NCBI RefSeq assembly: GCF_900156045.1
Contig: NZ_FTMX01000001.1
Location: 496,001 to 560,000, forward strand
Length of the DNA: 64,000 bases
Source of the DNA: Peribacillus simplex
GTDB lineage: Bacteria; Bacillota; Bacilli; Bacillales; DSM-1321
Direction of reading: 5' to 3'
In this document: in pieces, positions 43,775-53,369 of the stretch
How positions within the stretch are numbered: the stretch's first letter is position 1
Layout: every line of letters starts with the position of its first letter
The notes under the pieces: model-generated
What the model was told of the DNA's origin: nothing
Database searches by the model: none
Seen by the model: only the letters and a program-made list of their open reading frames with translations
Made by a program: the position numbers and the translations under genes

Positions 43775-44035
43775 TTGTCAGACGATAAACGAAATAAAAC
43801 AACAGTTGATATATACGGACAACCATATACAATCGTCGGCACAGAAAGCGCTAGTCATATGCGCCTGGTCGCTTCGATGGTTGACGAAAAAATGAGAGAG
43901 ATCAGGATGAAAAATCCATACTTGGATACAAGCAAGCTAGCGGTGTTAACGGCCGTGAATACCATCCACGAATATATTAAATTAAAAGATGAACTAGACC
44001 AGCTTCAACTGGAATTAAAGAGAGAGAAGGACTGA
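43775..44035 (+). CDS. zapA: Cell division protein ZapA
   Basis: FtsZ-associated protein that promotes Z-ring bundling. 86 aa; starts [24 protein letters not shown], has the beta-hairpin head, then an amphipathic coiled coil ([25 protein letters not shown], about 60-84). The start is TTG with GGGGGC upstream. It is divergent from rnhC across 170 bases, and cvpA follows after 4 bases. Confidence 0.95.
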   Translation: MSDDKRNKTTVDIYGQPYTIVGTESASHMRLVASMVDEKMREIRMKNPYLDTSKLAVLTAVNTIHEYIKLKDELDQLQLELKREKD

Positions 44036-44039
44036 GTAC

Positions 44040-44585
44040 ATGCTTGATTTAGCAATTCTGGCCATTCTTTTAATCGGTTTATTAATCGGTTTAAAGCGTG
44101 GCTTCATTTTACAAGCGGTTCATATGACAGGGTTCATTGTAGCCTTCATCGTCGCTTATGTATTTTACGGAGATCTTGCTCCCAATTTGAAATTGTGGAT
44201 TCCGTTCCCAACGATGGGTGATTCCTCGACCCTTAATATGTTTTTCGATACAGTCGGGCTTGATACCGCGTATTACAATGCAATTGCCTTTGCAATCATT
44301 TTCTTTGCTGCCAAGATCCTTTGGCAAATGATAGGATCCATGCTCAATTTCATTACCCATCTACCGATATTAAAGCAGCTGAATCGCTGGGGTGGAGGGA
44401 TATTGGGTTTTCTAGAAGTCTATCTTATCATGTTTATTATATTATATATAGCTGCCATGCTGCCAATGGATTCCATCCAGAAACCATTAACTGGCTCATT
44501 TATGGCAGAATCGATCGTGAAACATACGCCGTTCCTTTCCGAGCAAGTGAAGGAACTTTGGTTTAATGGTGTAAAACAATCTTAA
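44040..44585 (+). CDS. CvpA family membrane protein (YshB)
   Basis: 181 aa with four predicted transmembrane segments (about 3-20, 28-45, 78-100 and 118-140). The opening MLDLAILAILLIGLLIGLKRGF is the CvpA signature. In enterobacteria CvpA supports colicin V production and envelope stability; the role in Bacillus is unknown. It follows zapA by 4 bases, with GAGAAGGAC as ribosome site, so the two form an operon closed by a long hairpin. Confidence 0.88.
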   Translation: MLDLAILAILLIGLLIGLKRGFILQAVHMTGFIVAFIVAYVFYGDLAPNLKLWIPFPTMGDSSTLNMFFDTVGLDTAYYNAIAFAIIFFAAKILWQMIGSMLNFITHLPILKQLNRWGGGILGFLEVYLIMFIILYIAAMLPMDSIQKPLTGSFMAESIVKHTPFLSEQVKELWFNGVKQS

Positions 44586-44597
44586 TGTCAGTATAAG

Positions 44598-44663
44598 AGG
44601 GCCTGCCTCCCTTTCTCAAAGTCCTGGATTCCTATACTTTGAACGGGGGAGGCCCCTTTTTAT
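44598..44663 (+). terminator. Long hairpin terminator after zapA-cvpA
   Basis: GGGCCTGCCTCCC and GGGGGAGGCCCC pair (with a bulged G), an inner stem TCAAAGT/ACTTTGA lies above, and TTTTTA follows. Confidence 0.8.
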
Positions 44664-44795
44664 GTGGCAGGATGTAACTTCCCCCTATTTGATTCGAAAG
44701 TTAAGAACCTGACTGCTTGTACTTTACCTCCAAGAAAGGTATCTTTAAGAAAGTGAACAATGGACACCCTACTAATTTTTTCGGCGGTGAATTAA

Positions 44796-46514
44796 ATGAC
44801 AATTAATAAAAAAGATATCATTAAACTATTAGAAAAGATTGCAATATATATGGAACTAAAAGGAGAGAACCCGTTCAAGGTTTCAGCTTTCCGAAAGGCA
44901 GCGGGTGCCTTAGAAACGGATGAACGGAGCCTTTCGGCCATCGAGGACTTTACCGCTTTAAATGGAATTGGGAAAGGAACGGCATCCGTCATCAAAGAGT
45001 ATATAAATGAGGGGAAATCGACCGTACTTGAAGAGCTGCAGGAGCAGGTGCCAAAAGGATTGATTCCGCTTCTGCAGCTTCAAGGCCTGGGCGGGAAGAA
45101 AATTGCCAAGCTTCATAAAGAGCTGCATGTCAATGATGTGAATGATCTTAAAATCGCCTGTGAAGAAGGCAGGGTCGCGGCGCTTGCCGGTTTCGGCAAA
45201 AAGACGGAAGAGAAGATCCTGTCTGCAATTGCCGAGGCGGGTTCAAGGCCCGATCGGCTGCCCCTTGCCTTCATGAGGCCGATTGCGGCTGATATAGAAA
45301 CGGCCCTTGCTAACATGGAAAACATCATCCGTTCTTCCAGGGCAGGCAGCATCCGGCGTATGAGGGAAACCATCAAGGACCTCGACTTCATCATCTCGAC
45401 AGATCATCCCGAAGAAGTTAAGGATCAACTGCTTGCATTAGCGGGGATTAAGCAGGTTATTGCGGCCGGTGATACTAAAGTATCGGTCGTGCTTGATTAC
45501 GAATATGATATTTCTGTCGATTTCCGGATCGTGAAGGATCAGGAATTCATCACGACACTCCATCATTTTACAGGTTCGAAGGATCACAATGTGCGGATGC
45601 GCCAGCTTGCTAAAGACCGCGGCGAGAAAATCAGCGAATATGGGGTGGAAGTGGCTGAAACCGGTGAGGTATTGACGTTCGAAACGGAAGAACAATTTTA
45701 TAATCATTTTGGTCTTCCTTTCATTCCGCCAGAACTGCGTGAAGACGGAACGGAAGTGGAGCATTATGATGCTAATGAACCTCTCATATCTTTAGAGGCC
45801 ATCAAAGGTGACCTGCATATGCATACCACATGGAGTGATGGGGCCCATACGATTGAAGAAATGATTGAAGCATGCCGTGCAAAAGGGTATCGGTATATGG
45901 CCATCACCGATCATTCGCAATACCTGAAAGTGGCGAACGGCTTGACCGTGGAACGTTTACGTGAACAAAAACGTATCATCCATGAACTAAATGAAAAATA
46001 CGCTGACTTTACCGTTCTTTCAGGGATTGAAATGGATATACTTCCTGATGGGACCCTTGATTATGAAGATGAGCTGCTTGCAGAGATGGATTTGGTGATC
46101 GCATCGATTCACTCAAGCTTTTCACAGCCTAGGGAAACGATAATGGAGCGCTTAAAAACGGCCCTGAATAATCCGCATGTCGATATCATTGCCCATCCAA
46201 CGGGAAGGATCATCGGCAGACGGGACGGATATGATGTTGATATAGAAATGCTGATTGAACTGGCCCGTGAAACGAATACTGTCTTGGAATTGAATGCGAA
46301 CCCGAACCGATTGGATTTGGCACCTCCCCATCTGCGCAAGGCACAGGAAGCAGGCGTTCCGATCGTAATCAATACGGATGCCCACAGCATCGACATGCTT
46401 GAACATATGCCTGTTGGGGTCTCATCAGCCAAAAAAGGCTGGATCAAGGAATCAACGGTTCTTAATGCAAGGGATACGGATGGATTATTGGCGTTTTTAA
46501 AGAGAAATGATTAA
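44796..46514 (+). CDS. polX: DNA polymerase/3'-5' exonuclease PolX
   Basis: Family X repair polymerase, 572 aa. Helix-hairpin-helix region (LNGIGKGTASVIKEY, LQGLGGKKIAKLHKEL, about 50-110), nucleotidyltransferase palm (SIRRMRETIKDLDFIIS with the metal Asp pair, about 185-201, and a third acidic site VSVDFRIV), then a PHP exonuclease domain (about 335-570) with DLHMHTTWSDG, ITDHSQ, GIEMDILPDG, IAHPTG and NTDAHS metal ligands. Fills gaps in base-excision repair. mutS2 follows by 35 bases. Confidence 0.95.
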   Translation: MTINKKDIIKLLEKIAIYMELKGENPFKVSAFRKAAGALETDERSLSAIEDFTALNGIGKGTASVIKEYINEGKSTVLEELQEQVPKGLIPLLQLQGLGGKKIAKLHKELHVNDVNDLKIACEEGRVAALAGFGKKTEEKILSAIAEAGSRPDRLPLAFMRPIAADIETALANMENIIRSSRAGSIRRMRETIKDLDFIISTDHPEEVKDQLLALAGIKQVIAAGDTKVSVVLDYEYDISVDFRIVKDQEFITTLHHFTGSKDHNVRMRQLAKDRGEKISEYGVEVAETGEVLTFETEEQFYNHFGLPFIPPELREDGTEVEHYDANEPLISLEAIKGDLHMHTTWSDGAHTIEEMIEACRAKGYRYMAITDHSQYLKVANGLTVERLREQKRIIHELNEKYADFTVLSGIEMDILPDGTLDYEDELLAEMDLVIASIHSSFSQPRETIMERLKTALNNPHVDIIAHPTGRIIGRRDGYDVDIEMLIELARETNTVLELNANPNRLDLAPPHLRKAQEAGVPIVINTDAHSIDMLEHMPVGVSSAKKGWIKESTVLNARDTDGLLAFLKRND

Positions 46515-46549
46515 CTATTTGCCCATAAATAAGGAGGAGCTTTAACTCC

Positions 46550-48904
46550 ATGCATAATAAAGCTTTAAAGACATTGGAATTTCATAAAATAAAAGAACAA
46601 TTAATTTCACACGCATCCTCATCCATAGGAAAAGAGAAGGCAGAGCAATTGATGCCTTCCACGGATTTTGAAGAGGTGTCGAGATGGCAGGAAGAAACGG
46701 ATGAGTCAGCCAAAATCGTCCGGTTGAAAGGTAACTTGCCATTGGGCGGGATTTTTGATATCCGTCCGCATGCAAAAAGGGCACAGATTGGCGGAATGCT
46801 CTCACCGATGGAATTGATGGAACTTGCGAGTACGATTCGTGCCGGCAGGATCCTCAGCCGTTTCTTTGAAGAACTTGCAGAGCAGGAGATTGATGTTCCG
46901 CTTTTGGCCGAATATATCGATTCCCTGCATCCATTGATAGATTTGCAGCAGGAAATTACTTTTTCTATAAGCGAACATGGCGAAGTGATGGATTCTGCCA
47001 GCGACAAGCTTCGTGCCCTAAGAAACCAAATTCGGACGAACGAAAGCCGTGTCAGGGAAAAACTAGAAAGCATGATCCGTTCTTCCAATGCATCAACAAT
47101 GTTATCCGATGCCATCATCACCATCCGGAATGACCGATTCGTCATCCCGGTAAAACAGGAATACCGGAGTGTGTATGGCGGGATCATCCATGATCAATCC
47201 TCATCAGGGCAGACGTTGTTCATTGAACCGCAAGCAATCGTTCAGCTGAATAATGTCCTGCAGGAAACCCGAGTGAAGGAAACGCAGGAAATAGAACGAA
47301 TATTGGTCGAACTATCGGAAAAAGTCGGTGCGTACACTCCTGAATTGCTTCATAATGTCAAAGTGCTTGCACAAATCGATTTCCTTGTCGCCAAGGCAAA
47401 GTATGCAAAAGCGATAAAAGGATCCAAGCCGATTCTGAATGATGAGGGACGCGTGAAATTATTCAAAGCGAAACACCCGCTCATTCCGAGTGATGTTGTC
47501 GTGGCCAATGATATTTTTCTTGGTGATGAATTTACTACAATCGTCATCACCGGTCCGAATACAGGTGGTAAGACGGTTACCCTGAAAACGATCGGCCTCT
47601 GTACGTTAATGGCCCAGTCCGGTCTGCAAATCCCTGCGCTGGATGGATCCGAAACGGCTGTGTTTTCCTCCGTTTATGCCGATATTGGCGATGAACAGTC
47701 GATTGAACAAAGCTTAAGTACATTCTCTTCACATATGGTCAATATTGTCGATATCCTTAAGCATGTCGATTATGACAGCCTTGTTTTATTCGATGAGCTT
47801 GGAGCGGGAACTGACCCACAGGAAGGTGCTGCTTTGGCCATTTCCATTTTGGATGAAGTATATAAGCGCGGAGCACGTGTGATCGCAACGACACATTATC
47901 CGGAATTAAAAGCGTATGGATATGATCGGGAAGGTGTCATTAATGCAAGCGTCGAATTTAATGTGGAAACCTTGAGTCCCACTTATAAACTTTTGATCGG
48001 TGTACCAGGTAGGAGTAATGCGTTTGAAATTTCCAAACGCCTTGGTTTGGAAGAAAGCGTGATAAGCAGCGCCCGCAGCCATATTGGTGAGGATACGAAC
48101 AAAGTTGAGAATATGATAGCGTCCCTTGAAGACAGCCGCAAAAAGGCCGAAGAAGAAGAACAGGAAGCCAAGAATCACCTGGAACAGGCGGAAATTCTTC
48201 ATAAAGACCTTCAAAGGCAAATTGATGAATACCATGAAGAACGGGATGCGATGGTTGAAAAGGCAGCAAAAGAGGCAGCGTCAATCGTTGAAAATGCACA
48301 AAAGGAAGCGGCAGCGATTATTGCCGACTTACGTAAACTGCGACTTGAAAAGCATGCCGATGTTAAAGAGCATGAGCTGATCGATGCCAAAAAGCGGCTT
48401 GAAGAAGCAGCGCCAAAAGTGAAAAAAACTTCAAATAAAGCTGCAAGGCCGCTGGATAAAAGCTTGAAACCTGGAGATGAAGTTAAGGTCGTAAGCTTCG
48501 GTCAAAAAGGTCACTTGATCGAGAAGGTCTCAAATAATGAATGGCAGGTTCAGATCGGCATCATGAAAATGAAGGTGAAGGAGTCAGACCTGGAATTCAT
48601 CAAGGCCACAAAAGTAAAAGAAACAAAGCCCCTCACCACGATCAAAGGCCGCGATTATCACGTTAGCGTCGAACTTGACCTCCGTGGGGAACGCTTTGAA
48701 AATGCAATATCAAGAGTTGAAAAGTACATTGATGATGCTCTTTTGGCCGGTTATTCCAGTGTCTCCATCATTCATGGTAAAGGAACGGGTGCTCTCCGGG
48801 CCGGGGTCCAGGAATACTTGAAAAATCACCGCTCTGTCAAAAGGATTCGCTTCGGCGAAGCCGGTGAAGGCGGAACAGGTGTTACGGTGGTGGAATTTAA
48901 ATAA
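46550..48904 (+). CDS. mutS2: Endonuclease MutS2
   Basis: 784 aa; MutS-like ATPase without a mismatch-binding domain. Core/lever region (about 1-300), ATPase with Walker [15 protein letters not shown] (about 328-341) and [19 protein letters not shown], a coiled-coil stretch (about 515-630, very rich in Glu and Lys), KOW-like region and a C-terminal Smr nuclease domain with [20 protein letters not shown] and [11 protein letters not shown] (about 705-784). Studied members limit recombination or rescue collided ribosomes. AAGGAGGAGC precedes the ATG. Likely co-transcribed with polX. Confidence 0.96.
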   Translation: MHNKALKTLEFHKIKEQLISHASSSIGKEKAEQLMPSTDFEEVSRWQEETDESAKIVRLKGNLPLGGIFDIRPHAKRAQIGGMLSPMELMELASTIRAGRILSRFFEELAEQEIDVPLLAEYIDSLHPLIDLQQEITFSISEHGEVMDSASDKLRALRNQIRTNESRVREKLESMIRSSNASTMLSDAIITIRNDRFVIPVKQEYRSVYGGIIHDQSSSGQTLFIEPQAIVQLNNVLQETRVKETQEIERILVELSEKVGAYTPELLHNVKVLAQIDFLVAKAKYAKAIKGSKPILNDEGRVKLFKAKHPLIPSDVVVANDIFLGDEFTTIVITGPNTGGKTVTLKTIGLCTLMAQSGLQIPALDGSETAVFSSVYADIGDEQSIEQSLSTFSSHMVNIVDILKHVDYDSLVLFDELGAGTDPQEGAALAISILDEVYKRGARVIATTHYPELKAYGYDREGVINASVEFNVETLSPTYKLLIGVPGRSNAFEISKRLGLEESVISSARSHIGEDTNKVENMIASLEDSRKKAEEEEQEAKNHLEQAEILHKDLQRQIDEYHEERDAMVEKAAKEAASIVENAQKEAAAIIADLRKLRLEKHADVKEHELIDAKKRLEEAAPKVKKTSNKAARPLDKSLKPGDEVKVVSFGQKGHLIEKVSNNEWQVQIGIMKMKVKESDLEFIKATKVKETKPLTTIKGRDYHVSVELDLRGERFENAISRVEKYIDDALLAGYSSVSIIHGKGTGALRAGVQEYLKNHRSVKRIRFGEAGEGGTGVTVVEFK

Positions 48905-48969
48905 AGGAAAGCGGTCACTCCGGTCATTCAGCCAAGCCGGGTGGCTAGTTACCATTCGGGAGTTGGACC

Positions 48970-49377
48970 ATGGTGAACATGTGGGAAAATGAATATGTAT
49001 ATATAGCTGCTCGTTACAGTGTCGTCATTCTGTGCATGATTGTTTTTTTAGCCATTTTTGAACTTGTCACAAAGTACAAGAACTGGGAGGAAATCAAACA
49101 AGGAAACCTTTCTGTCGCGTTGGCAACAGGTGGTAAAATATTTGGGATCGCCTATGTATTCCAACAGTCCATTCTCCATCAGAATTCGCTTCTTACCATG
49201 ATTGGCTGGGGCGTATACGGATTTGTCCTGCTATTGATCGGTTATTTCATTTTTGAATTTATGACTCCTGGATTTAAAATAGATGAAGAGATACAAAACG
49301 ATAATCGGGCAGTTGGATTCCTATCGATGATCATATCAATCGCATTATCTTTTGTCATCGGCGCAGGGATTTCCTAA
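48970..49377 (+). CDS. DUF350 membrane protein (YshE)
   Basis: 135 aa with four transmembrane segments (about 12-30, 47-65, 72-92 and 112-133). LSVALATGGKIFGIAYVFQ is the DUF350 motif. Function unknown. GGGAG lies about 7 bases before the ATG. Follows mutS2 by 65 bases as in B. subtilis. Confidence 0.85.
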   Translation: MVNMWENEYVYIAARYSVVILCMIVFLAIFELVTKYKNWEEIKQGNLSVALATGGKIFGIAYVFQQSILHQNSLLTMIGWGVYGFVLLLIGYFIFEFMTPGFKIDEEIQNDNRAVGFLSMIISIALSFVIGAGIS

Positions 49378-49402
49378 TGCCCTTCATGAGAGGGAGTAAG
49401 CT

Positions 49403-49486
49403 GTGGAGAAACTTGCAAAAGTCTTAATTGTTTGTTGCGGAATCTTTTTTCTGTTTGGAATCATTTATATGACATTCTTCAACTGA
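49403..49486 (+). CDS. Putative 27-residue single-span membrane microprotein
   Basis: GTG start with AGGGAG 6 bases upstream; the protein reads MEKLAKVLIVCCGIFFLFGI followed by IYMTFFN. This is a short basic N-terminus, one hydrophobic helix and no soluble domain. It ends exactly where a terminator begins (49485), lies 25 bases after yshE, and is probably the last gene of that transcript. I do not recognise the family. The well-placed ribosome site, hydrophobic pattern and terminator position argue for a real gene; conservation is untested. Confidence 0.5.
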   Translation: MEKLAKVLIVCCGIFFLFGIIYMTFFN

Positions 49487-49513
49487 AGCGGCCATTGTGC
49501 CGCTTCTTTTATT
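49485..49513 (+). terminator. Rho-independent terminator after yshE and the microprotein
   Basis: GAAGCGGC and GCCGCTTC form an 8-bp stem around CATTGT, followed by TTTTATTT. Confidence 0.85.
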
Positions 49514-49578
49514 TGAGTTCCATTAAAAAGAGTTGGTGTGGCATATATATCAAATAGACTTTTCGGAAGAGGAGGAGT

Positions 49579-49725
49579 ATGGATCAGTCCAAATTGATAC
49601 AAAAGATTGAAGAATTATCGTTGCATGCTTTACTGGCCATGCAAATGCCAATCCATGACGGATGGGTGATCCGGTTAACGGATGGATATTCGAAATGGAC
49701 ACCCTTTTTTTGTTCCCCTTTTTAA
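49579..49725 (+). pseudogene. Truncated N-terminus of a GNAT acetyltransferase-like gene
   Basis: GAGGAGGAG precedes an ATG that opens MDQSKLIQKIEELSLHALLA and continues through IHDGWVIRLTDGYSKWTP, after which the frame stops at 49723-49725. The DGW-x-R-x-x-DGY segment resembles the N-terminus of one GNAT subfamily (DGWLLRFADGYTKR type), where over 200 further residues are expected. A homopolymeric run (CCCTTTTTTTG) lies just before the break. No clear continuation is visible in other frames before lcfA, so the rest seems deleted. Decayed gene or short novel peptide; the first is more likely. Confidence 0.45.
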
Positions 49726-49804
49726 GTGTTGCATCCAATATTCCCTGGGGTCGGTATAGGACATATATCTCATCATAGGGTCTTTATACTTTGAAATCCG
49801 GCAA

Positions 49805-49833
49805 TTGTAAGAAAATCCCGATTGTATTATAAT
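49805..49833 (+). promoter_or_regulatory. Sigma-A promoter of lcfA
   Basis: TTGTAA (49805-49810) and TATAAT (49828-49833) with a 17-base spacer, 37 bases before the lcfA start. Confidence 0.75.
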
Positions 49834-49870
49834 GAAAAGAGTATTGAGAATATTCAGAAGGAGGGGGCAA

Positions 49871-51568
49871 ATGAGCAATAAGCCATGGCAAGCTATTTAT
49901 CCGGAACAGATACCCGCTGTTTTGTCTTACGAAGATAAACCTCTTTATTCTTTTTTAAAGGAATCAGCCGATGAATACCCCGATAAAGTATCGATTCATT
50001 TCCAGGGAAAAGAATTAACTTTCCGGGAAGTGCATGAATCTGCTTTAAAATTTGCTGCCTATTTAAAAAGTATCGGTCTTCAAAAAGGTGAACGCGTTGC
50101 CGTCATGCTTCCTAACTGCCCTCAGGGTGTCATAAGCTTTTTTGGGATATTGATGGCCGGCGGAGTCGTGGTTCAAACGAATCCAACCTATACTGAACGT
50201 GAATTGGAATATCAAATGAAAGATTCCGGAGCGAAAATAATTTTGGCGATGGATATTTTATTTCCCCGTGTTGCTGCAGTGGCATCAAGAACGGATATAG
50301 AACATATAATTGTAACCGCTATCAAGGAATATTTACCTTTTCCGAAAAATCTTATCTATCCTTTTATTCAAAAAAAGCAATATGGCATTGTCATCAATGT
50401 GGAGCATGAAGGGAATCATCATTTATTTTCCGAAATCATGAAACGAAAGATGACTGAAGAAGTCACTGTGCCGATCGATGTGGATAATGACCTTGCCCTT
50501 TTGCAATATACTGGCGGGACTACAGGCTTTCCAAAAGGGGTCATGCTTACTCATAAGAACTTGCTTGCGAATACGAAAATGTGCAATGCTTGGCTTTATA
50601 AAAATAAGCGCGGTGAGGAAAGGATCCTTGCGATTCTGCCTTTCTTCCATGTGTACGGTATGACTACAGTCTTGGTTCTTTCCGTCATGGAAGGGAACAC
50701 CATGATCATCATGCCAAAGTTCGATGTCGAAGCGACGCTTAAAACCATTCAAAAACAGAAACCGACCATGTTTCCAGGAGCGCCAACGATATATATCGGC
50801 CTCTTGAACCATCCGGATATCGCTAAATATGACCTTTCTTCCATCGATGCCTGTATTAGCGGTTCTGCATCATTGCCCGTAGAGGTTCAAGAGCAGTTTG
50901 AGAAAATTACTGGCGGGAAGCTTGTTGAAGGCTATGGACTTTCTGAAACATCACCGGTGACCCATGCTAATTTCATCTGGGATCAGCCGCGTGTAAAAGG
51001 AAGCATCGGGCTGCCGTGGCCAGATACTGACTCGGTGATTCTGTCCCTGGAAACCTTTGAAGAGCTTCCTCCGAATGAAATAGGCGAAATTGCGATAAAG
51101 GGACCACAGGTAATGCAAGGATATTGGAACCGTCCGGATGAAACGGAAAACACCTTTAAAAATGGCTGGCTGCTTACAGGAGATCTGGGTTACATGGATG
51201 AGCAGGGGTTCTTTTATGTGGTCGAGAGGAAAAAGGATACAATCATTGCAGGCGGTTTCAATATATATCCACGAGAGGTGGAGGAAGTGCTATACGAGCA
51301 TGAGGCCATACAGGAAGTGGTTGTGGCAGGTATCCCTGACCCCTATCGCGGTGAGACAGTCAAGGCCTATGTCGTACTGAAAAAAAATGCCAGGGCCACT
51401 GAAGAGGAATTGAATGAATTTGCCAGAAAGAACCTGGCTTCCTATAAGGTGCCGCGCAGCTATGAATTCAGGGATGAACTTCCTAAAACGACGATTGGAA
51501 AGATCCTGAGAAGAGTCCTTATCGAGGAGGAAAAGAAAAAAATATCCGAGGAAAGAAAAGAAGCGTAA
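49871..51568 (+). CDS. lcfA: Long-chain-fatty-acid--CoA ligase
   Basis: Activates fatty acids with ATP and CoA for beta-oxidation. 565 aa of the ANL family: P-loop-like LLQYTGGTTGFPKGVMLTH (about 216-234), EGYGLSETSPVTHAN, TGDLGYMDEQGFFYVVERKKD (hinge Asp) and the C-terminal catalytic lysine in PKTTIGKILRR. The ATG at 49871 follows AAGGAGGGGG; the open frame extends 13 codons upstream into the -10 region. First gene of the lcfA-fadR-fadB-etfB-etfA group known from B. subtilis. Confidence 0.95.
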   Translation: MSNKPWQAIYPEQIPAVLSYEDKPLYSFLKESADEYPDKVSIHFQGKELTFREVHESALKFAAYLKSIGLQKGERVAVMLPNCPQGVISFFGILMAGGVVVQTNPTYTERELEYQMKDSGAKIILAMDILFPRVAAVASRTDIEHIIVTAIKEYLPFPKNLIYPFIQKKQYGIVINVEHEGNHHLFSEIMKRKMTEEVTVPIDVDNDLALLQYTGGTTGFPKGVMLTHKNLLANTKMCNAWLYKNKRGEERILAILPFFHVYGMTTVLVLSVMEGNTMIIMPKFDVEATLKTIQKQKPTMFPGAPTIYIGLLNHPDIAKYDLSSIDACISGSASLPVEVQEQFEKITGGKLVEGYGLSETSPVTHANFIWDQPRVKGSIGLPWPDTDSVILSLETFEELPPNEIGEIAIKGPQVMQGYWNRPDETENTFKNGWLLTGDLGYMDEQGFFYVVERKKDTIIAGGFNIYPREVEEVLYEHEAIQEVVVAGIPDPYRGETVKAYVVLKKNARATEEELNEFARKNLASYKVPRSYEFRDELPKTTIGKILRRVLIEEEKKKISEERKEA

Positions 51569-51584
51569 ACAGGCCCCCTTTTTA

Positions 51585-51614
51585 ACGGAGCAGCGGAAGA
51601 GAGCTCCGTGTTTT
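51585..51614 (+). terminator. Terminator-like hairpin after lcfA
   Basis: ACGGAGC and GCTCCGT pair around an 11-base loop, followed by GTTTTG. Modest strength, so partial read-through into fadR is likely. Confidence 0.5.
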
Positions 51615-51692
51615 GCCGAACGGCTGGACAAGCTATGGGTGGGGGCTGTACAATGAACATAAGTGGAATGTCAGGACTCTTGAAGTTTTTGC

Positions 51693-51747
51693 TTGACAGT
51701 AAAAGGTCGTCATTTTATGATAGAAATATGAATGATGATTCATTCAT
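51693..51747 (+). promoter_or_regulatory. fadR promoter with FadR operator
   Basis: TTGACA (51693-51698), 17 bases, TATGAT (51716-51721). Starting 7 bases after the -10 is the palindrome ATGAATGA-TGAT-TCATTCAT (51728-51747), matching the Bacillus FadR box (TGAATGA...TCATTCA). FadR would repress its own operon here, and long-chain acyl-CoA would release it. Confidence 0.82.
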
Positions 51748-51767
51748 TTTCTGAAAGGGGACATCCA

Positions 51768-52355
51768 GTGAAAAGCAACAGACCAAAGTATAATCAAATT
51801 ATTGAAGCGGCCGTTATCGTCATTGCCCAAAACGGGTACTATCAAGCCCAAGTATCCAAAATCGCCAAGCAGGCAGGCGTAGCGGATGGCACCATATATC
51901 TATATTTTAAAAATAAAGAAGATATATTAATATCATTATTCCATGAAAAGATGGGCTCTTTTGTGGAACAGATCGAAGAAGAAATAAAAGGAAAGACCAC
52001 TGCTTCGGATAAACTGCATGTGCTCATCCAAAAACATTTTAAAAACCTTTCAGAAGACGTGAATTTAGCAATTGTCACTCAGTTGGAATTAAGACAGTCG
52101 AATAAAGAATTGCGCCTTAGAATTAATGATGTGTTAAGAGGGTATTTAAATTTAATCGATCAGATCATTATTGAAGGAAAAGAGAACGGCGAATTCCTGC
52201 CTGATCTAAATAATTTACTTGCCAGGCAGATGATTTTTGGAACGATTGACGAAACAGTGACGACTTGGGTCATGAATGAGCAAAAGTACTCTCTTCCTGA
52301 CCTTGCACCAGACGTTCACCGCCTTCTAATTGGTGGCTGTGGCCAGAAAAGTTAA
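51768..52355 (+). CDS. fadR: TetR-family fatty-acid degradation regulator FadR
   Basis: 195 aa. The TetR helix-turn-helix at about 5-52 (IIEAAVIVIAQNGYYQAQVSKIAKQAGVADGTIYLYFKNKEDIL, by region) is followed by the YsiA/FadR ligand-binding domain (IVTQLELRQSNKELRLRIN, RQMIFGTIDETVTTWVMNEQKY). It aligns along its whole length with B. subtilis FadR. The GTG at 51768 has AAAGGGG 7 bases upstream; the longer frame runs through the operator. Acyl-CoA-responsive repressor of beta-oxidation genes. Confidence 0.94.
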   Translation: MKSNRPKYNQIIEAAVIVIAQNGYYQAQVSKIAKQAGVADGTIYLYFKNKEDILISLFHEKMGSFVEQIEEEIKGKTTASDKLHVLIQKHFKNLSEDVNLAIVTQLELRQSNKELRLRINDVLRGYLNLIDQIIIEGKENGEFLPDLNNLLARQMIFGTIDETVTTWVMNEQKYSLPDLAPDVHRLLIGGCGQKS

Positions 52356-52366
52356 CGATTTAAATA

Positions 52367-52386
52367 GAGGATGGCCAGCCATCCTC
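52367..52386 (+). other. Short perfect hairpin between fadR and fadB
   Basis: GAGGATGG-CCAG-CCATCCTC, 8-bp stem with a 4-base loop and no T tract after it. Possibly an RNA-processing or stability element within the operon. Confidence 0.4.
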
Positions 52387-52481
52387 GAAAGAATCGATTA
52401 ATCATGCTTCCGGTTTCATTAGGGAAGTGATACATATTGAATTTTCAAAAGAGTTTGACTAGGATGCCTGGAGGGATTGAT

Positions 52482-53255
52482 ATGGAATATCTTAAGCTTT
52501 CTGTCGAAAATCATGTGGCTTTTATAACGATTGATCATGCACCTGCAAATGCGCTTTCTTCGGCTATCATCGGAGAGCTTTCAGAGGCCTTCGATCAAAT
52601 TGAGAAAGACGATGCCGTACGGGTTGTCCTTGTTCATGGTGAAGGAAGGTTCTTCTCTGCTGGAGCAGACATTAAAGAGTTTACTGAAGTGGAGAACGGG
52701 AAAGCCTTCGAGAAGCTGACCAAGAATGGCCAATCTGTATTTGAGAAAATCGAATCTTTTCCAAAACCGGTCATTGCAGCCATCCATGGGGCAGCGCTTG
52801 GCGGAGGATTGGAGCTGGCTATGGCCTGTCACATCCGATTGGTCACCGAAAGGGCTAAACTTGGTTTGCCTGAGCTGCAGTTGGGCTTAATCCCTGGATT
52901 TGCGGGGACCCAACGACTTCCTCGTTATGTAGGCATGGCAAAGGCTGCTGAAATGCTGTTTACAAGTGAACCGATATCTGGTACGCAAGCTGTGCAATGC
53001 GGATTGGCGAATCATGCCTTCACGGATGAAGAACTGATTCCAAAAGCTAAGGAACTAGCCAATAAAATTGCCAAGAAAAGCCCATTGGCTTTAAAGTCGG
53101 CCATTGAGTTATTGAATTATTCTAAGCATGATTCCTACCATAAAGGTGTGGAAAGGGAAGCCGCCCTCTTTGGCCAAGCTTTCGATACCGCTGATGCAAA
53201 AGAAGGAATCAGCGCTTTCATTGAAAAAAGGGAAGCTGTATTCAAAGGGAAATGA
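52482..53255 (+). CDS. fadB: Enoyl-CoA hydratase FadB (YsiB)
   Basis: Hydrates trans-2-enoyl-CoA in beta-oxidation. 257 aa crotonase fold: ENHVAFITIDHAPANALSSA, oxyanion-hole segments FSAGADIKEF (about 61-70) and IHGAALGGGLELAMACH (about 101-117), catalytic Glu in LGLPELQLGLIPGFAGTQRLPR. The ATG at 52482 follows GGAGGGA. It is a single-domain hydratase, not the fused FadB of E. coli. Belongs to the FadR-controlled operon. Confidence 0.92.
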   Translation: MEYLKLSVENHVAFITIDHAPANALSSAIIGELSEAFDQIEKDDAVRVVLVHGEGRFFSAGADIKEFTEVENGKAFEKLTKNGQSVFEKIESFPKPVIAAIHGAALGGGLELAMACHIRLVTERAKLGLPELQLGLIPGFAGTQRLPRYVGMAKAAEMLFTSEPISGTQAVQCGLANHAFTDEELIPKAKELANKIAKKSPLALKSAIELLNYSKHDSYHKGVEREAALFGQAFDTADAKEGISAFIEKREAVFKGK

Positions 53256-53369
53256 TAGAAATAACTATTTTTATATATCATGCAGGATTTTGATGAAATC
53301 TGTAGAACAATACTATATATCAATAAAATTCATAATCTTCAAAACTCAAATTATTCGGGAGGTATTATC

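Noticed and set aside
46582-47187. 201-codon open frame antisense to mutS2
   Set aside because: Shadow frame with Ser/Ile-rich composition and no start signals.
49834-49870. FadR box at lcfA (TTGAGAATATTCAG)
   Set aside because: It lacks the TGAATGA/TCATTCA arms seen at fadR and ysmA; too weak to call without a position weight matrix.
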